Shown here piece by piece: positions 1 to 11,713 of a DNA stretch of 64,000 nt; within the stretch, counting starts at the first letter, position 1; every line of letters begins with the position of its first letter. Below the pieces are notes generated by a model. It was not told the origin of the DNA, did not search any database, and worked only from the letters and a program-made list of their open reading frames with translations. Both the position numbers and the translations under genes were made by a program. The DNA lies in the NCBI RefSeq assembly GCF_023078275.1, contig NC_062972.1, positions 12,522,191 to 12,586,190 of the forward strand. Direction: 5' to 3'. Source of the stretch: Leguminivora glycinivorella (Eukaryota > Arthropoda > Insecta > Lepidoptera > Tortricidae).

Positions 1-1284
1 TTTTATTGAAATTTACATTGTAAATGTAGATTAAGTTCTTACAAAAGTTAAGTTTGTTTTGATTGTTTGACGCATTTAGTTGATTATGTTATCTTAATTT
101 ATTGTCTAACATCACATTATAATGGTTATGATGTCATTTATGTCTACAAACTAAAGTTGGAGCAACTAAGGGCTGTTTTTTACGAGTAGCTACTTACTCG
201 TCACTAAATTATAATTAATTATTTTTCCAACCAAATCAGCTAAGATTAATTTTGGGACATAATAAAACCCAACGAAAGCTATTCCAATAAAAAAAGTTCA
301 AATTTAAGACTTCGGTTTCTATTTCTATGGAGGCCGATTTTCAGCCCACCGTGCCCCATTCCGTTCTTTTCTCTGCCGCTTTTGAGGTCCTGATACGTCA
401 CAACGTTAGTTTTCTCTTTAAATTGGTCTAAATACGCACCTCGGTCTTCCCCTGCCTCTCCTCAGGTAAGACGAAATAAGTGAGCCCATCTGTCGAACAG
501 AAGAGAACGAAAACCCACCAAGATTTATACCAGCCGATTTATGTAAGTCTAACGAATTCACTAAAATAGTAAAACTAATATTATATGTCGCAAGAAATGA
601 TTTATTACAATCCAACATCAGCACTACGCCTCAGAGGCTTTCATAGAAGCGCAAAGATAGCCCTTCCGGTCACGAACTTCCTGTTAGCGCAGATACCGAC
701 GAATCCTGTGCCAGTTTTTGTAGGATTCCAAGAAAAAGTCGAAAAAAGCAAAAGAAACCAGAGGAAAAAGTACATGATTACCGTGAAAGAAATGAGACGA
801 TTTGTAGCACTAACTGGATTTTGATTACACTTTTTCTTTTGTGTTCAGAAACAACTCTCGGGAAATATATCGTATATGATACCTACTCGTATAATTAGTA
901 TCGATTTTGAATCAAATTTCTGTTATAAGATACTTATATTTAGGTATCAAATATACATAGCTATTCCTTAAGTGACTGTTGTCATTAATAATCTAGTGTA
1001 TTTAGACACAAGATAATACTCTACTACCTCTGCCACACTATGCCCCTCGCGCTGCTCCTCGTGCTGCCGCGATGTTGCCCTCTCCGGCCACACACTGCCC
1101 TACTCGCGCCATTAATCGCACTAAGTTGTTGCCGGCCCTTTGACTCGCGCCAAAAACCGACAAAATAGGGAACGGTGGGCATGACGAGGAGCATGACGAG
1201 CGGCATGGCGAGTAGCGCGGCAACACTATGCCTTTGGCTTCTTCCCTCGCTACTTCGCACGCCGCTCGTAGAGTGTGTGGCATC
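1..1284. other. non-coding flank, no gene recognised
   Basis: AT-rich DNA with no supportable gene. About 1030-1275 is a GC/CpG-rich patch with imperfect repeated ATGACGAGC and GCTCCTCGTGCTG words and overlapping short ORFs in several frames. It looks like repeat sequence, not a coding exon. Confidence 0.5.
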
Positions 1285-1292
1285 GGTATAAT

Positions 1293-1727
1293 CAGGGAGC
1301 GTACTTTTCATGCCGATGACATTAATCTGACGTCACGCTCCATATAGGGTGATCCCAAATAGTTTTATTGTAAATTATTAATCATTAGTCGTCAATCATT
1401 TTAATCGTGTACAAATTACTTCAAATACAGTAGTCCATTTACATGTGGCATAAATAATACCTACTTGAAATGTGAATAAAATGATTTGATTTGTTTTTAT
1501 AAATAAATTTAGTTAAATAGTATTGTTAAGAACACATTACAATAAATACGTAGAAAAGAGAATTTCTTTCACACCATCCTTCTTGCATTCATTACCATGC
1601 AAAGAAATTCATAACTTAAAATGATTGATGACTAATGATTAATAATTTACAATAAAACAATTTGTGATCACCCTATATGGATCGTGACGTCAAATTGATG
1701 TCATCGGCACGAAAAGTACGCTCCCTG
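1293..1727. mobile_element. hAT-like MITE with 8-bp target duplication
   Basis: A 435-bp palindromic element. The left end reads CAGGGAGCGTACTTTTC and the right end is its inverse (GAAAAGTACGCTCCCTG). The two arms stay alignable for roughly 120 bp (1293-1410 against 1615-1727). It is flanked on both sides by the same 8 bases, GGTATAAT (1285-1292 and 1728-1735). An 8-bp duplication and CAGGG-type ends are typical of hAT transposons. There is no transposase, so it is a non-autonomous copy. Confidence 0.85.
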
Positions 1728-1735
1728 GGTATAAT

Positions 1736-2295
1736 ATTTAGCCCGAAATATGACTGGCCAATGAATATGAAGAAAATTTATTCATCCATTTTGATCATTG
1801 TTGATGACCTAAAATGCACAGTATAATAAATATACAGTTTTTAATTTTTTTATAGGAGGTATCTCTCAATATTATTCATTATTATAAATACGATCTACCA
1901 AAATAAAAACAGAATATTCAATAGTACAAAAAACAACTTCCCTATTTTGATATCCCGATAGCTGTACAAACAAGTCAGTTCTATTCATGACCTTTTGGCA
2001 GCATGTGTTGTAATGCGACACTAGGCGGCGCTGGCGTCGACACTGTTTGCTCTGAAACCCAATATGGCGCATTAGACCGTTGTTTTGCCTCCATTATCTT
2101 TGGCTTTGATGCTGCCAACTAGATTACGAGACAGCCGTATTAGTATGCCTTTCGTATATCATTTGTTACTTGGTTGAATATTTTTATGTTAGCGTTTCAG
2201 CAGCATGCTGTTTTGGTACAAACAGCCTATACTGTCATAATAATCTGTGTTTATTTAATAAATACGCATTATCTTTAGATAATAGTACATTACGA
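1736..2295. other. no feature recognised
   Basis: AT-rich sequence between two repeats. The 66-aa ORF on the minus strand at 1872-2072 has no recognisable domain and is not supported. Confidence 0.4.
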
Positions 2296-2515
2296 TACAA
2301 GTGCGTAAAAAAGGAAGTTCGAAACGAGCGACGATAAATTAAAACACGACCGAAGGGAGTGTTTTAAATCGACACGAGTTATGAATTTCCTTTTCGCACG
2401 TGTATCGTACGACGTTTTTCAGTACAGATGAGACTCTGACGTTTCGACCTGGCATATAATGAACCACTTCTCGCACTAGTGCGTAAAAAAACACCATCTG
2501 TACTGAAAAAATAGT
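2296..2515. repeat. GTGCG...CGCAC hairpin repeat, copy 1
   Basis: A long imperfect palindrome: GTGCGTAAAAAAGGAA at about 2302 pairs with TTTCCTTTTCGCAC ending near 2400, and the centre is near 2350 (AAAACAC/GTGTTTT arms). It is followed by CGTACGACGTTTTTCAGTACAG and a second short palindrome, CGCACTAGTGCG, near 2476. It resembles a non-autonomous dispersed element. A relative lies at 3131-3290. Confidence 0.6.
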
Positions 2516-2529
2516 TTTTCGTAATTTAG

Positions 2530-2785
2530 CCTGTGTGGTGACGGGTTAAGAATTTCACCACCCCCTTTCTTCCCGTGCTGGGTGTCGTAGAAGGCGACTG
2601 TGGGATATGGGTTAAATTGTGGCGTAGGCGAGAGGCTGGCAACCTGTCACTGCAATGTCACAGTTTCGTTTTCTTTCAACCCCTTACTTGCCAAGAGTGG
2701 CACTGAAGCTTTAGTAGTTTCATGTGCTCTGCTTATCCCTTTACGGGATACAGGCGTGATTGTATGTATGTATGTATGTATGTAT
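2530..2785 (+). mobile_element. retroelement 3' end with (TATG)n tail, copy 1
   Basis: About 255 bp ending in ACAGGCGTGATTGTATG followed by TATG repeats. A near-identical inverted copy is at 62955-63200, and short 3' pieces with the same end lie at 40897-40972 and 44559-44596. A shared 3' end with a simple-sequence tail and variable 5' truncation is the mark of target-primed retroposition (a SINE or a 5'-truncated LINE). The 67-aa ORF across it is incidental. Confidence 0.7.
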
Positions 2786-3130
2786 TTTCAAAAAAGGTTT
2801 TAATATGGATATCCTTAGTTGAAAGCAACTTTTTGTGTGATTTAGTCAAAACTAAATTTCTGTGATGTCTTTCTTAGTTCATAATACCCATACAGTTAAT
2901 ACTTTCACACTTTTACACAACATATAAAACTTATTTAATTCTAAAAACAGTAGTAGTACTTAAGTATTTAGTAACGTATACGTAAATCTTTTTGGTACTA
3001 CAAAATAAAACACATTTCCACAAAATACGAGTTTTTAAGCTTTGCACGTTTTCAGTCGGATGTTTTTTTTTTTCGGATTTTTACTAGTGGAAACGATACT
3101 ACACCCGTGTACTATAATAGTACATTTCGT

Positions 3131-3290
3131 TATAAGTGCGAGAAGTATGTCATTACTTCACGAGTCCCGAGACATTTTGCCACGAGCGGCACGCGAGTGG
3201 CAAATCTCGGGACGAGTGAAGAATGACATTCTCGCACGTGTGACGAACGACGTTTTTTAATACAGTTGCGAAAAACACTACTACAACGAA
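3131..3290. repeat. GTGCG...CGCAC hairpin repeat, copy 2
   Basis: Palindrome with arms from GTGCGAGAAGTATGTCATT (about 3136) to AATGACATTCTCGCAC (about 3238), followed by ACGACGTTTTTTAATACAGTTG. The right flank matches copy 1 at 2400-2440, but the stem sequence is different while still self-complementary. A piece of the same family (CGCACTAGTGCG, then CAACTGTATTAAAAAA) reappears at 7459-7545 beyond the foldback element. The foldback may therefore have inserted into this repeat. Confidence 0.55.
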
Positions 3291-4613
3291 ATAAAAGAAT
3301 CCGAACTCCGAATTTTCGCATTGACATTGACGCAGTATATTTGACAATTCAAAGGCGTATTTTTGAAGCTTTTAAACTTGTAGTCACCTAGGGCTTACGG
3401 CGAAATTATGGTCAAAAGCTGCACTTTATGCAGAAAGCAAGCCACTTTGCACAGTGATACCAGGGACCAATACAAATGATTTCGTCCGAGGAAACACGAT
3501 TTTCATCCACTAGAATTCAAGATGGCGGACATTTTCCAAAATGGCGGCCGCATATTTTTAAAAATTTATAGAATCATAACGGCTGCACCGATTTTGATGG
3601 TTGGGGTGTCTATCAGTTTTTATTGAAGCGGTTATTAATATAAAAAATTAAAATCATAAAAGATGTTAAGATGGCGGCCGAATAATAAGAAAAATATGAA
3701 AATTTAAAACTTTTTTTTTCATTATCGTGAAATTTACCAATACATTTTCTATGATATGGCCACATTTGTATGTATTTAAATTAAACCTGATAATATTATC
3801 TATATAATAAAATAAAAATCATGAAAATCCGTTAAGTAGTTTTTGAACCATACCCATTTCAAATGGAGCGCGCGGATTTGAAAGACGTTTTTGGACGTGA
3901 TGTAAAAAATTTTGGAATCATAACGGCTGCACCGATTTTAATGGTTGGGGTGGCTATCAGTTTGTATTAAAACATTTATTCATATAAAAATTAAAATCAT
4001 TAAAAAAATCAAAGATGGCGGCCGAATAATAAGAAAAATATGAAATTTTCAATTTTTTTTTATTCTCACGAAATTTACAAATAGTTTTTCTACGATATGG
4101 TCACATTTTTATTTATTGAAATAGAATCTGATAACATCATCTGCAAAATAAAACAAAAAAACATTAAAATTCGTTCAGTAGTTTTTGAACATACGCATTG
4201 CAAATGAAGCGCGCGGGTTTGAAAGACATCTTTGCACTTGATGTGATGCATCGTGTCGTTTGGTACCGCTATACACGCAAGATTGATTTTTATTCCGGGT
4301 TTAGGTATATATAGATAACCCCCGTAAACTTTGATAGTCATAATTTTTATTTTAATACGTAAAAGAACTTAAATAGGTATACACATAACATTTGTATCAC
4401 TTCTCCTTTTCAAGGCTAGATCTCCGACAACTTCTGTACAACAACGGAAACATATATAAATACGAAACTTATTTTTTGCTTCTCGTCTAGGTTGTACTGA
4501 AAGATAAAAGATACAAAATAATATCAAAATACAAGGAAATAATGAATAAATAATAATTTATAATATCATTTTTTGCAAAACACTTTTTATTTTGGCAGCT
4601 GCCTTTGCAAATG

Positions 4614-4800
4614 TTACATCGCATTATTTGCATTGCCCAGGGTAAACCCACAACACGTACAGCGTATTGTTTCGCAGCCTTTTTCACAACCGCAATTGTC
4701 CAAGTATGCCCATTCATACCTTATCTCCCTGTTTTCAGACCACTGCAGTACCCAACTATCATTGTACGTCTTCCAACCCCAGGATGAAGGCATAGGCACA
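4614..4800 (-). pseudogene. cysteine-rich transposon-protein fragment
   Basis: On the minus strand a 61-residue open stretch reads WGWKTYNDSWVLQW, then a cysteine cluster (CGCEKGCETIRCTCC). A WGW segment followed by a CXC-type cysteine cluster is seen at the C-terminus of some expanded arthropod transposon-encoded proteins. Only this piece is visible, with no start or upstream domain, so it is treated as a fossil fragment in the foldback core. Confidence 0.35.
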
Positions 4801-4898
4801 GAAGTAATATCCAGAATATTATCCGGTTATACGACACGGAGCGCAAGTGCTGCCGATGTTGGTTACTAATTTATTTTTTTGTGGTAAATAGTTTCTTG

Positions 4899-5935
4899 CT
4901 CACCAAGTTCAGGTGAACTTTTCAAGCGTGGCGATTATTCCTCCAGGAAGACTTTGTAGTTACTACGATTTTTCTATCAAATCTGGTATAGCTTCAGGGT
5001 GTGCAAACAATGTTTTAGAACATGATTTTTTTCCTTTTGTATTGAAAAAAGAAGTGGTGTCAGACGTAAAGGCGTTAAAACCACGAAGAGCAGTCGGTCT
5101 TCCAAGATCCAAAGTGTTAGCTATTTTATAACTTATACTCTGGCAGGTTATTCTCATTTGAAATATTAAGAAAAAATACTAGATAAGACTTGGAAATTTC
5201 CCAATATAATTAGCTCCATAGATCCCATGCTTAAATGTCAAATTGGGCCCGTTCTTAACACATATTTTAGTGAGCAAGCATGGACTCAGGCCTGTTTACC
5301 GGTATGGTTTGGCGGCTTAGGCACTCGTAAAGTGTCATTTTGCCGACATTCCTGCCTCCATTTACATCACACGTCCGATCTCGCACGTAACGTCCTGAAA
5401 GCCTCCACGGCTACAAACTGCGAGATAAACTCAACAAAGGGCATGGGACACTAGTATCCGTTACCACCCTGAACTCACTCAAGGCCTCTTCATGAGGCAA
5501 AGACCTTTCGAGGCTCTAAGCTAGGTCCAAACCCGAATCTGGCCACTGACTTTACGTCTATCCTTCACCCGTACTTCAGGCTCCAGTAGTTTTTATTTAA
5601 ATACCAAGACATCTGTATCGGAAGATCTGATGATACGCGTGAGTCCCTGTTCCGCCATATCTTTTGCGCGAGGTACAATGAGGCTATCAGCTTCTTCCGG
5701 GTACGTTCCTATGGTTTACCCTGAAATAGCAGAACAAATGTTCTCTGAGGAAGTAAATCGTTTAGAAAAGAAATTCACCACACTAATAACATCAACAGGC
5801 TACAGTTTCTGGAAAAAGCCTTGTTGGTTGTCAATGTTGTCATACTGAACTTGGCCATTATTCCTGGAGGAATTATGGCCAAGCTTGAAAAGTTGATCCG
5901 CAGACTCAACATTTATCGGTGAACTTGGTGCGCAA
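4899..5935. repeat. inner inverted repeat in foldback core
   Basis: ACCAAGTTCAGGTGAACTTTTCAAGCGTGGC with ATTATTCCTCCAGG at 4899-4948 is matched in inverse by the segment 5850-5935 (CCTGGAGGAATTATGGCC, AAGCTTGAAAAGTTGATC, GGTGAACTTGGTGC). The two copies differ by small insertions. This gives a second, nested inverted repeat inside the foldback element. Confidence 0.5.
5190..5420 (+). pseudogene. possible reverse-transcriptase C-terminal fragment
   Basis: The + strand frame at 5227-5454 contains AWTQACLPVWFGGLGTRKVS. This resembles the conserved W-x-QA-LP--GGLG-R segment downstream of the catalytic core in some retroelement polymerases. There is no catalytic YxDD motif and no extended homology. 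It could be chance, so confidence is low. Confidence 0.3.
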
Positions 5936-7230
5936 GGAACTGTTTCCAACCAAAATTAATAACCAGCATCCCTCCAACATCGTCAGCACTACAAAAACAT
6001 ACGCTCCTTGTCGTATAACAAGCAGACCATCTCGAAACGTAGACTAAGTAGACGAGAAAAGAAAATAAATATTTTATACATAGATATTTCTGTAGCCCCC
6101 TGCAGAAGTTGTCGAAAATTATCTCTGGAGTCCTCGGAAAGGACAATTGCTATTAAAACAAATGTTATGTTATGTGCATTTAAGTTCTTTTACGTATTCA
6201 AATAAAAATTATGACCATCAAAGTTTACGGGGTTATCTAAATATACCTAAACTCGGAATAAAAAACTAATAATGTATATAAATACTAAAAACATTGATTC
6301 TGAATAGTAATGTAGTAAGTTGTGACCAAAATAAATAATCAGTCTTGTGTGTATAGCGGTACCAAACGACACGATGCATCACATCAAGTGCAAAGACGTC
6401 TTTCAAACCCGCGCGCTTCATTTGCTATGCGTATAGTTCAAAAACTACTGAACGGATTTTAATGTTTTTTGTTTTATTTTGCAGATGATATTATCAGATT
6501 TTATTTCAATAAATAAAAATGTGACCATATCGTAAAAAACTATTTGTAAATTTCGTGAGAATAAAAAAAAAATTAAAATTTCATATTTTTCTTATTATTC
6601 GGCCGCCATCTTTAATTTTTAAAATGATTTTAATTTTTGTATAAATAAATGTTTTAATACAAACTGAGAGCCACCACAACCATTGAAATCGGTGCAGCCG
6701 TTATGATTCTATGATTCCAAAATTTTTTACATCTCGTGCAAAAACGTCTATCACATCCGCGCGCTCCATTTGAAATGGGTATAGTTCAAAAACTACTCAA
6801 TGGATTTTCATGATTTTTATTTTATTATGTAGACAATATTATCAAGTTTAATTTAAATACATACAAATGTGGCCATATCATCGAAAATTTATTGATAAAT
6901 TTCACGAGAATGAAAAAAAAGTTTGAAATTTTCATATTTTTCCTATTACTCGGCCGCCATCTTAATTTTTTTATGACTTTAATTTTTTATATTAATAAAC
7001 GCTTCAATACGAACTGATAGACATCCCAACCATTAAAATCGATGCAGCCGTTATGATTTTATAAATTTTTAAAAATATGCGGCCGCCATTTTGGAAAATG
7101 TCCGCCATCTTGAATTCTAGTGGATGAAAATCGTGTTTCCTCGGATGAAATCATTTGTATTGATCCCTAGTATCACTGTGCAAAGTGGCTTGCTTTCTGC
7201 ATAAAATGCAGTTTTTTTCCGTAAGCCCTA

Positions 7231-10200
7231 TGACTATTGCGGGCATATTTTACACGACTCATTGTGACCTATTTTTTCAAAATATAAACCATTTTATAAA
7301 TTATGTATAATATGACTAACAGTAAACAATTACATAGGAAATATCAATGTTTTAAATATTAATGCAATAGTATGTTTATAGTTTTATTCCGTTTTAGTAA
7401 ACTAGACTAATATTAAAACAACTCGGTAAGTAGTCGTAAAATGGAACGTATACTTTTTACGCACTAGTGCGTAAAAACCAACTTCTCGCACGCTAAACAG
7501 CCAAAAAACGGGCACTTTTTGAGCAACTGTATTAAAAAAGTGTATTATTTACATTTTTTATAATAATATAAGTGACCCTCCATTTATTTCGGCCCCAACA
7601 ACTCAATATGCTTTTAACAAAGCACCGAAAATTGCTAAGATTATGCTCTCGACATTTCTTACACAAAAAACCTGAAAACACCTCAATAAATTTTTAAAAC
7701 ATTCATCTACTTAAAGCCACGAAGCCTTACAATTTTCCTGGAGTAAAAGATTGGCTTTTGTAAACCATTAATCAGAGGCACAATGCATGTCAGCCGACGC
7801 ACCGCGTAAGGGGCGAGTTTCCCGTATAATGGGATATGAATAGAAAGCTTCGTGCTATTGCCGTGTGGATATTCGGCTTTGTGGTAAAAGGTGGGTTATA
7901 ATTTGATGTCCATAATATGTTATACCTAGGTATATAGCCTGTAGAAAAATTACAGCGGGTCCATAACATATTTCGATACACTACTACATAAATACATTGT
8001 TACTTTGCATAAGTGGACCATAGTGGAGTACATCAATAGCTGGACGTAGCCGTATAATCAAATTTAAAGACATTCAACTTGTACCTAAACCAAATTATAT
8101 CGCTGGATGATCGGTAGCTACGAAAATGTGATCAACAAAACACATGGGCTCACATAAAACCATTAACAATTAGTGGAAACTATAATACCAACCTTACTTG
8201 ACACAAAACAATCATCACGAATAAGTACAGTGCAGCTAATTACAATACAATTTCATAACGTTTTGCGGTGAACCGTATGGCCTAATTTTGTTATGTTATC
8301 ACGATTATATTGATGCATTCTCTATAATCAAAACTATTAGTTACATTTAGCTAGCATACAATTATCAATATCATCATGCTTTTGAATTATTGTACGTACT
8401 TAAATATAAACGGATTTATGTCCTTGAAATGTTTAATTGTTTATTTAACTACTCACTTATGTACTCCTTTTTGTGGCATTTTGCTTCGTTTCTTACTATT
8501 TAATATTTTGTAGAAAACATAAATAATGACATTTTTGTATTGGCTTTTGGATTAAATAGGTACATAATTAACTAATCGACCGAAAACAGCTCTTGATATA
8601 ACAACAAAGATTTATGACATCTATTCAAAAGGACCGGCCCCTATATTTATGTTTAGTGTATAATAAAAGTAAATTAGCAATATTCGCCGAAATGCAACCG
8701 ACTAGGGGAGCAACGTCCGCAGACAATCACCAACTGGTTACCAAATTTCCCAATATACGCAGCGTAATTGATATTTACGCCACATTAACTTCATACGATC
8801 ATATTAACTATATGTGACTATATCCAGTTATTTTTTACGTTGGTATTTTTGCGTAAAAGTAATTAACTTTAATTAAAAATTCCAAACTCGAGGATCATTT
8901 GTAAATGAGGCGGTAGCTACCAAAAAGGTGTACCTACAATTTGTAACACCCACTTTTCTTTTTCGTTTTACCTAAAATTAAGTTTAAAATAATTGTTTGC
9001 AAAACATATTGAAAGTTCGCATTCCCAGGTAACCATTGACTAATTTGTGGTATATGAACGCTCTGTTTGCAATAGTTTAAGACAAGTTAGACAACGAGCG
9101 GCATTAGTCAGGGATACCGGGCCCATTTAGCAGTGTCAACCGCACATTTGTATTGGGCACAACCTTAAAGAGAATCCTTTACTTCGTGAACAGGAACAGA
9201 TTGTTTCTCAATTATTCCGACATATGACTAATCTGCTTCGGTTACTTGCAAGTAGTTCATTCATGAATATAATTTACTGTTTAAATTTAGCTTCACTGAC
9301 AGAATTAGTTTTCTTGCTTCTAGTTATTAGTCTGACTTGTCCATTGAAGATTCGAGATTAATGATCAGCCTACAGACGAATCCATTTCCTTTTAAGCAGA
9401 CGGCGGTGATTCCAATGCTCTATAGTCAATTTATCAACCATACTTAATCAATAGAATTGAATGTTTAATAGCTGTTTAAATTGCTTTCCAGTGAAAGAAG
9501 TTTGTGAGGAGGGCGGAAGGGATCGGACTTTGATTGTGAAGGCAGCACGTGTCATCCGGCACACCTGTATAGAACAGTGACTAATGAAACTCGGTTTACC
9601 GCTACGCGATTAACATGATTGCCGAGAAATATTTGAATATCCACAGTTAAAAAGTAATTATTTGTCTTTATTATCTCCAAACGAATCTTTTCCGAGACTT
9701 CTCAATTTTGTAAGTATTGGTAAGGTAAGATATTTTTATTTTTAATCTTCAATTTTGTATTACCAGTCTGGGACCCGAATAATCACCAACATTGCCTTGG
9801 GTCCAGGTAACAGCCGCTGTTACTTTTAACGACTCACCTCATAAAGACCGGCGTATATTAACTAGGGGCTTTTTCTTTCGCTTATTCTTAGAGGCTCCTA
9901 GATAATGCAGGACTGTTACTTAACTTGCTCATTAAGGAGTTGCAATATTACGAGACCTAATGGATGGTGTTTTCGATGTCGCCTCTCGTTTACTCTCATT
10001 CTAAGTCTTACGGACGGGTCTCCATTAACTAAAGAGGATCTCCGGCCAGCTTAATTAAGAATTCTCTCCGAAATCTCGCCTCGGCCACCCTCGGGCAGAA
10101 TGGCAGCGATTGATTTTAAATGAGCCGACAACAAAGACCGCCTAAAGTGGCCAAGTTGCCTTTTAAAAACTTAGTGCTCCAACTTGGCCGTCACTAAAGA

Positions 10201-10798
10201 AAAAGCTCATTTGAATCGCGAATCAGTTCCAGGCTGTTTAAGACGCCAAATGTAACAGACTTCCCCGTCTCGTAGAATTGTCATATTTCTTGAAACAATG
10301 AATGTAGATTATCGAACAAAAGCCTTTAGGAAGGACGTCTGACATTGTATGGAATGATAAAAAGTTCTAACCTAGCCGTAAAAGCGTGCGATTTTCAAAC
10401 CGTCGGCTCGTACCAATGAGATTTTCGGAAGTTATATATTGTACCAAAAGTTTTTTGATATTTTCCAGTCACTTTTCAGAGAAGGAACACATTGAGGAGA
10501 CGACTTGTCTCAATAAGGCTAGTTTTCCCTCTTAGTAAGGTCAAACGACTGTTCGTTTCGTAAAAAAAACAAGCGCTTACACTAATTCTGGGGGTTAGTT
10601 GAGAAACGCATTTGAAGCTCTCATGAGTCGTGGAAAACCCCCGAGAAAAAGGAAGAAAGAGAATTAATATTATATTGTATGCTTGTATGCACAACAATTT
10701 GTTATGAACGGAATATTGAACGATATTCGCTATAATCTTACTTTTCTTTTGAAAACGTTACAAGGTAATTTTTAGATATAATAACTCCGTTCTTTCAG
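7231..10798. other. non-coding, mostly unrecognised
   Basis: Apart from the hairpin-repeat remnant at 7459-7545 there is no supportable gene. The ORFs at 7790-7981 and 8614-8817 lack domains and coding character. 9060-10420 has higher GC and looks single-copy, including a GGCCAAGTTG/CAACTTGGCC inverted pair at about 10149-10195. It could be a conserved non-coding host segment. Confidence 0.4.
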
Positions 10799-11003
10799 CT
10801 AAAATATTCCGCTCCAGACGACATCTGGCACACAAAACTTTCAACATAAACATGGAGACAGAAAATTTCATCCCAAGTGAGGAAATATTACAGCAGCTTA
10901 ATGTTACGAGGGCGCACCTTACGGAAGGCTGGCTCGTTATGCTGATTTATGAAGCACCTCCGAAAGGTGTTTCAAAGAAAGCTAGTGCAAATTCCTGCCA
11001 GAG
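10799..11003 (+). CDS. possible host exon, product unknown
   Basis: A 205-nt stretch bounded by a good acceptor (pyrimidine-rich TTCTTTCAG ending at 10798) and a good donor (GAG|GTAAGC at 11003/11004). One frame is open throughout. It includes an internal methionine at 10852 followed by ENFIPSEEILQQLNVTRAHL and a hydrophobic WLVMLIYEAPP segment. No domain is recognised and no partner exon is visible within the window. The support is the open frame with matching splice signals only. A chance open frame of about 68 codons is quite possible. Confidence 0.3.
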
Positions 11004-11086
11004 GTAAGCGTTTTGAGGACTTCACGAAACATTGTTGGTAATCTAGTAAGTACTTGTAATTTTTTCTCTTTTGGCGCATGTGAGTC

Positions 11087-11170
11087 GTAAAAATAAAAAT
11101 AAATAAATAAATATTGGGGACACCTTACACAGATCAATTTAGCCCCAAACTAAGCAAAGCTTGTCCTATA
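11087..11170 (-). mobile_element. SINE fragment, 3' part
   Basis: AAATAAATAAATAAATATT followed by sequence related to the start of the full tRNA-type SINEs at 41.8 and 43.6 kb (GGGGACACCTTACACAGATC, then AAGCAAAGCTTGTCCTAT). The tail is at the left, so the copy is on the minus strand and 5'-truncated. A further degenerate piece of the same family, with GGCTCGTGTTGTGAACACTCAGACAAC, is at about 12395-12430. Confidence 0.5.
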
Positions 11171-11713
11171 AAACTACTACTGTACTGTAAAACTTAATAA
11201 TTAGGTACAGTTGAAGTAAACTAATAATAATGCCATGAATTATTTATGGTACCTCTACTTGTAAGTTTTTATAGTGAAAAAAATTACATAGATGTGGGTA
11301 TATCCCGTCTATACTACGACACTATACGATAAGTCTATATTACGACATACGTAGGAAAATTATCAAAACAGATTTGTTAACCAGATATCAAAAGAATTTA
11401 TTTCTTGAAGCAAGATGTTGAAATGGGTGGGCACCCATTTGTTTTTGTTTTGATGATTTCTGTATGACATTTACACTTATTTCTTCAAATAATTACTTTC
11501 AGGTTAAGTAATTTAAAATTGATTGTAGTAATTAATAAGTTGAACTTTTGTAAATACCGATATGGCTACATGCTGGTATCTTCTAGACCACCTGCAGTTT
11601 ATGCACCTGGAAGGAAACAGCACGCTGAGTGGATTTCGAAACATACTCCTAGGCTCTAGTTATGTAAATCATTTTTAATTGACTTCCATTTTTATTAGAA
11701 TTATTATACAATT

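Larger units (their letters stand above)
3389..7230. mobile_element. 3.8-kb foldback (long-TIR) element
   Basis: Two inverted arms of about 1 kb, 3389-4371 and 6182-7230, both ending TAGGGCTTACGG at the outside. Inside each arm a unit of about 340 bp occurs twice (left arm near 3570 and 3912), each containing an ATGGCGGCCGAATAAT motif. The middle, 4372-6181, holds broken coding fragments and a smaller inverted repeat. No target-site duplication is evident and no intact transposase is present. It is probably a non-autonomous DNA transposon carrying captured sequence. Confidence 0.75.

Noticed and set aside
585..824. 79-aa lysine-rich ORF
   Set aside because: No domain, no conserved context, and codon use like the surrounding AT-rich DNA.
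9491..9582. Possible short terminal exon after a TTTCCAG acceptor
   Set aside because: Only about 28 codons are open and there is no upstream partner; chance is likely.
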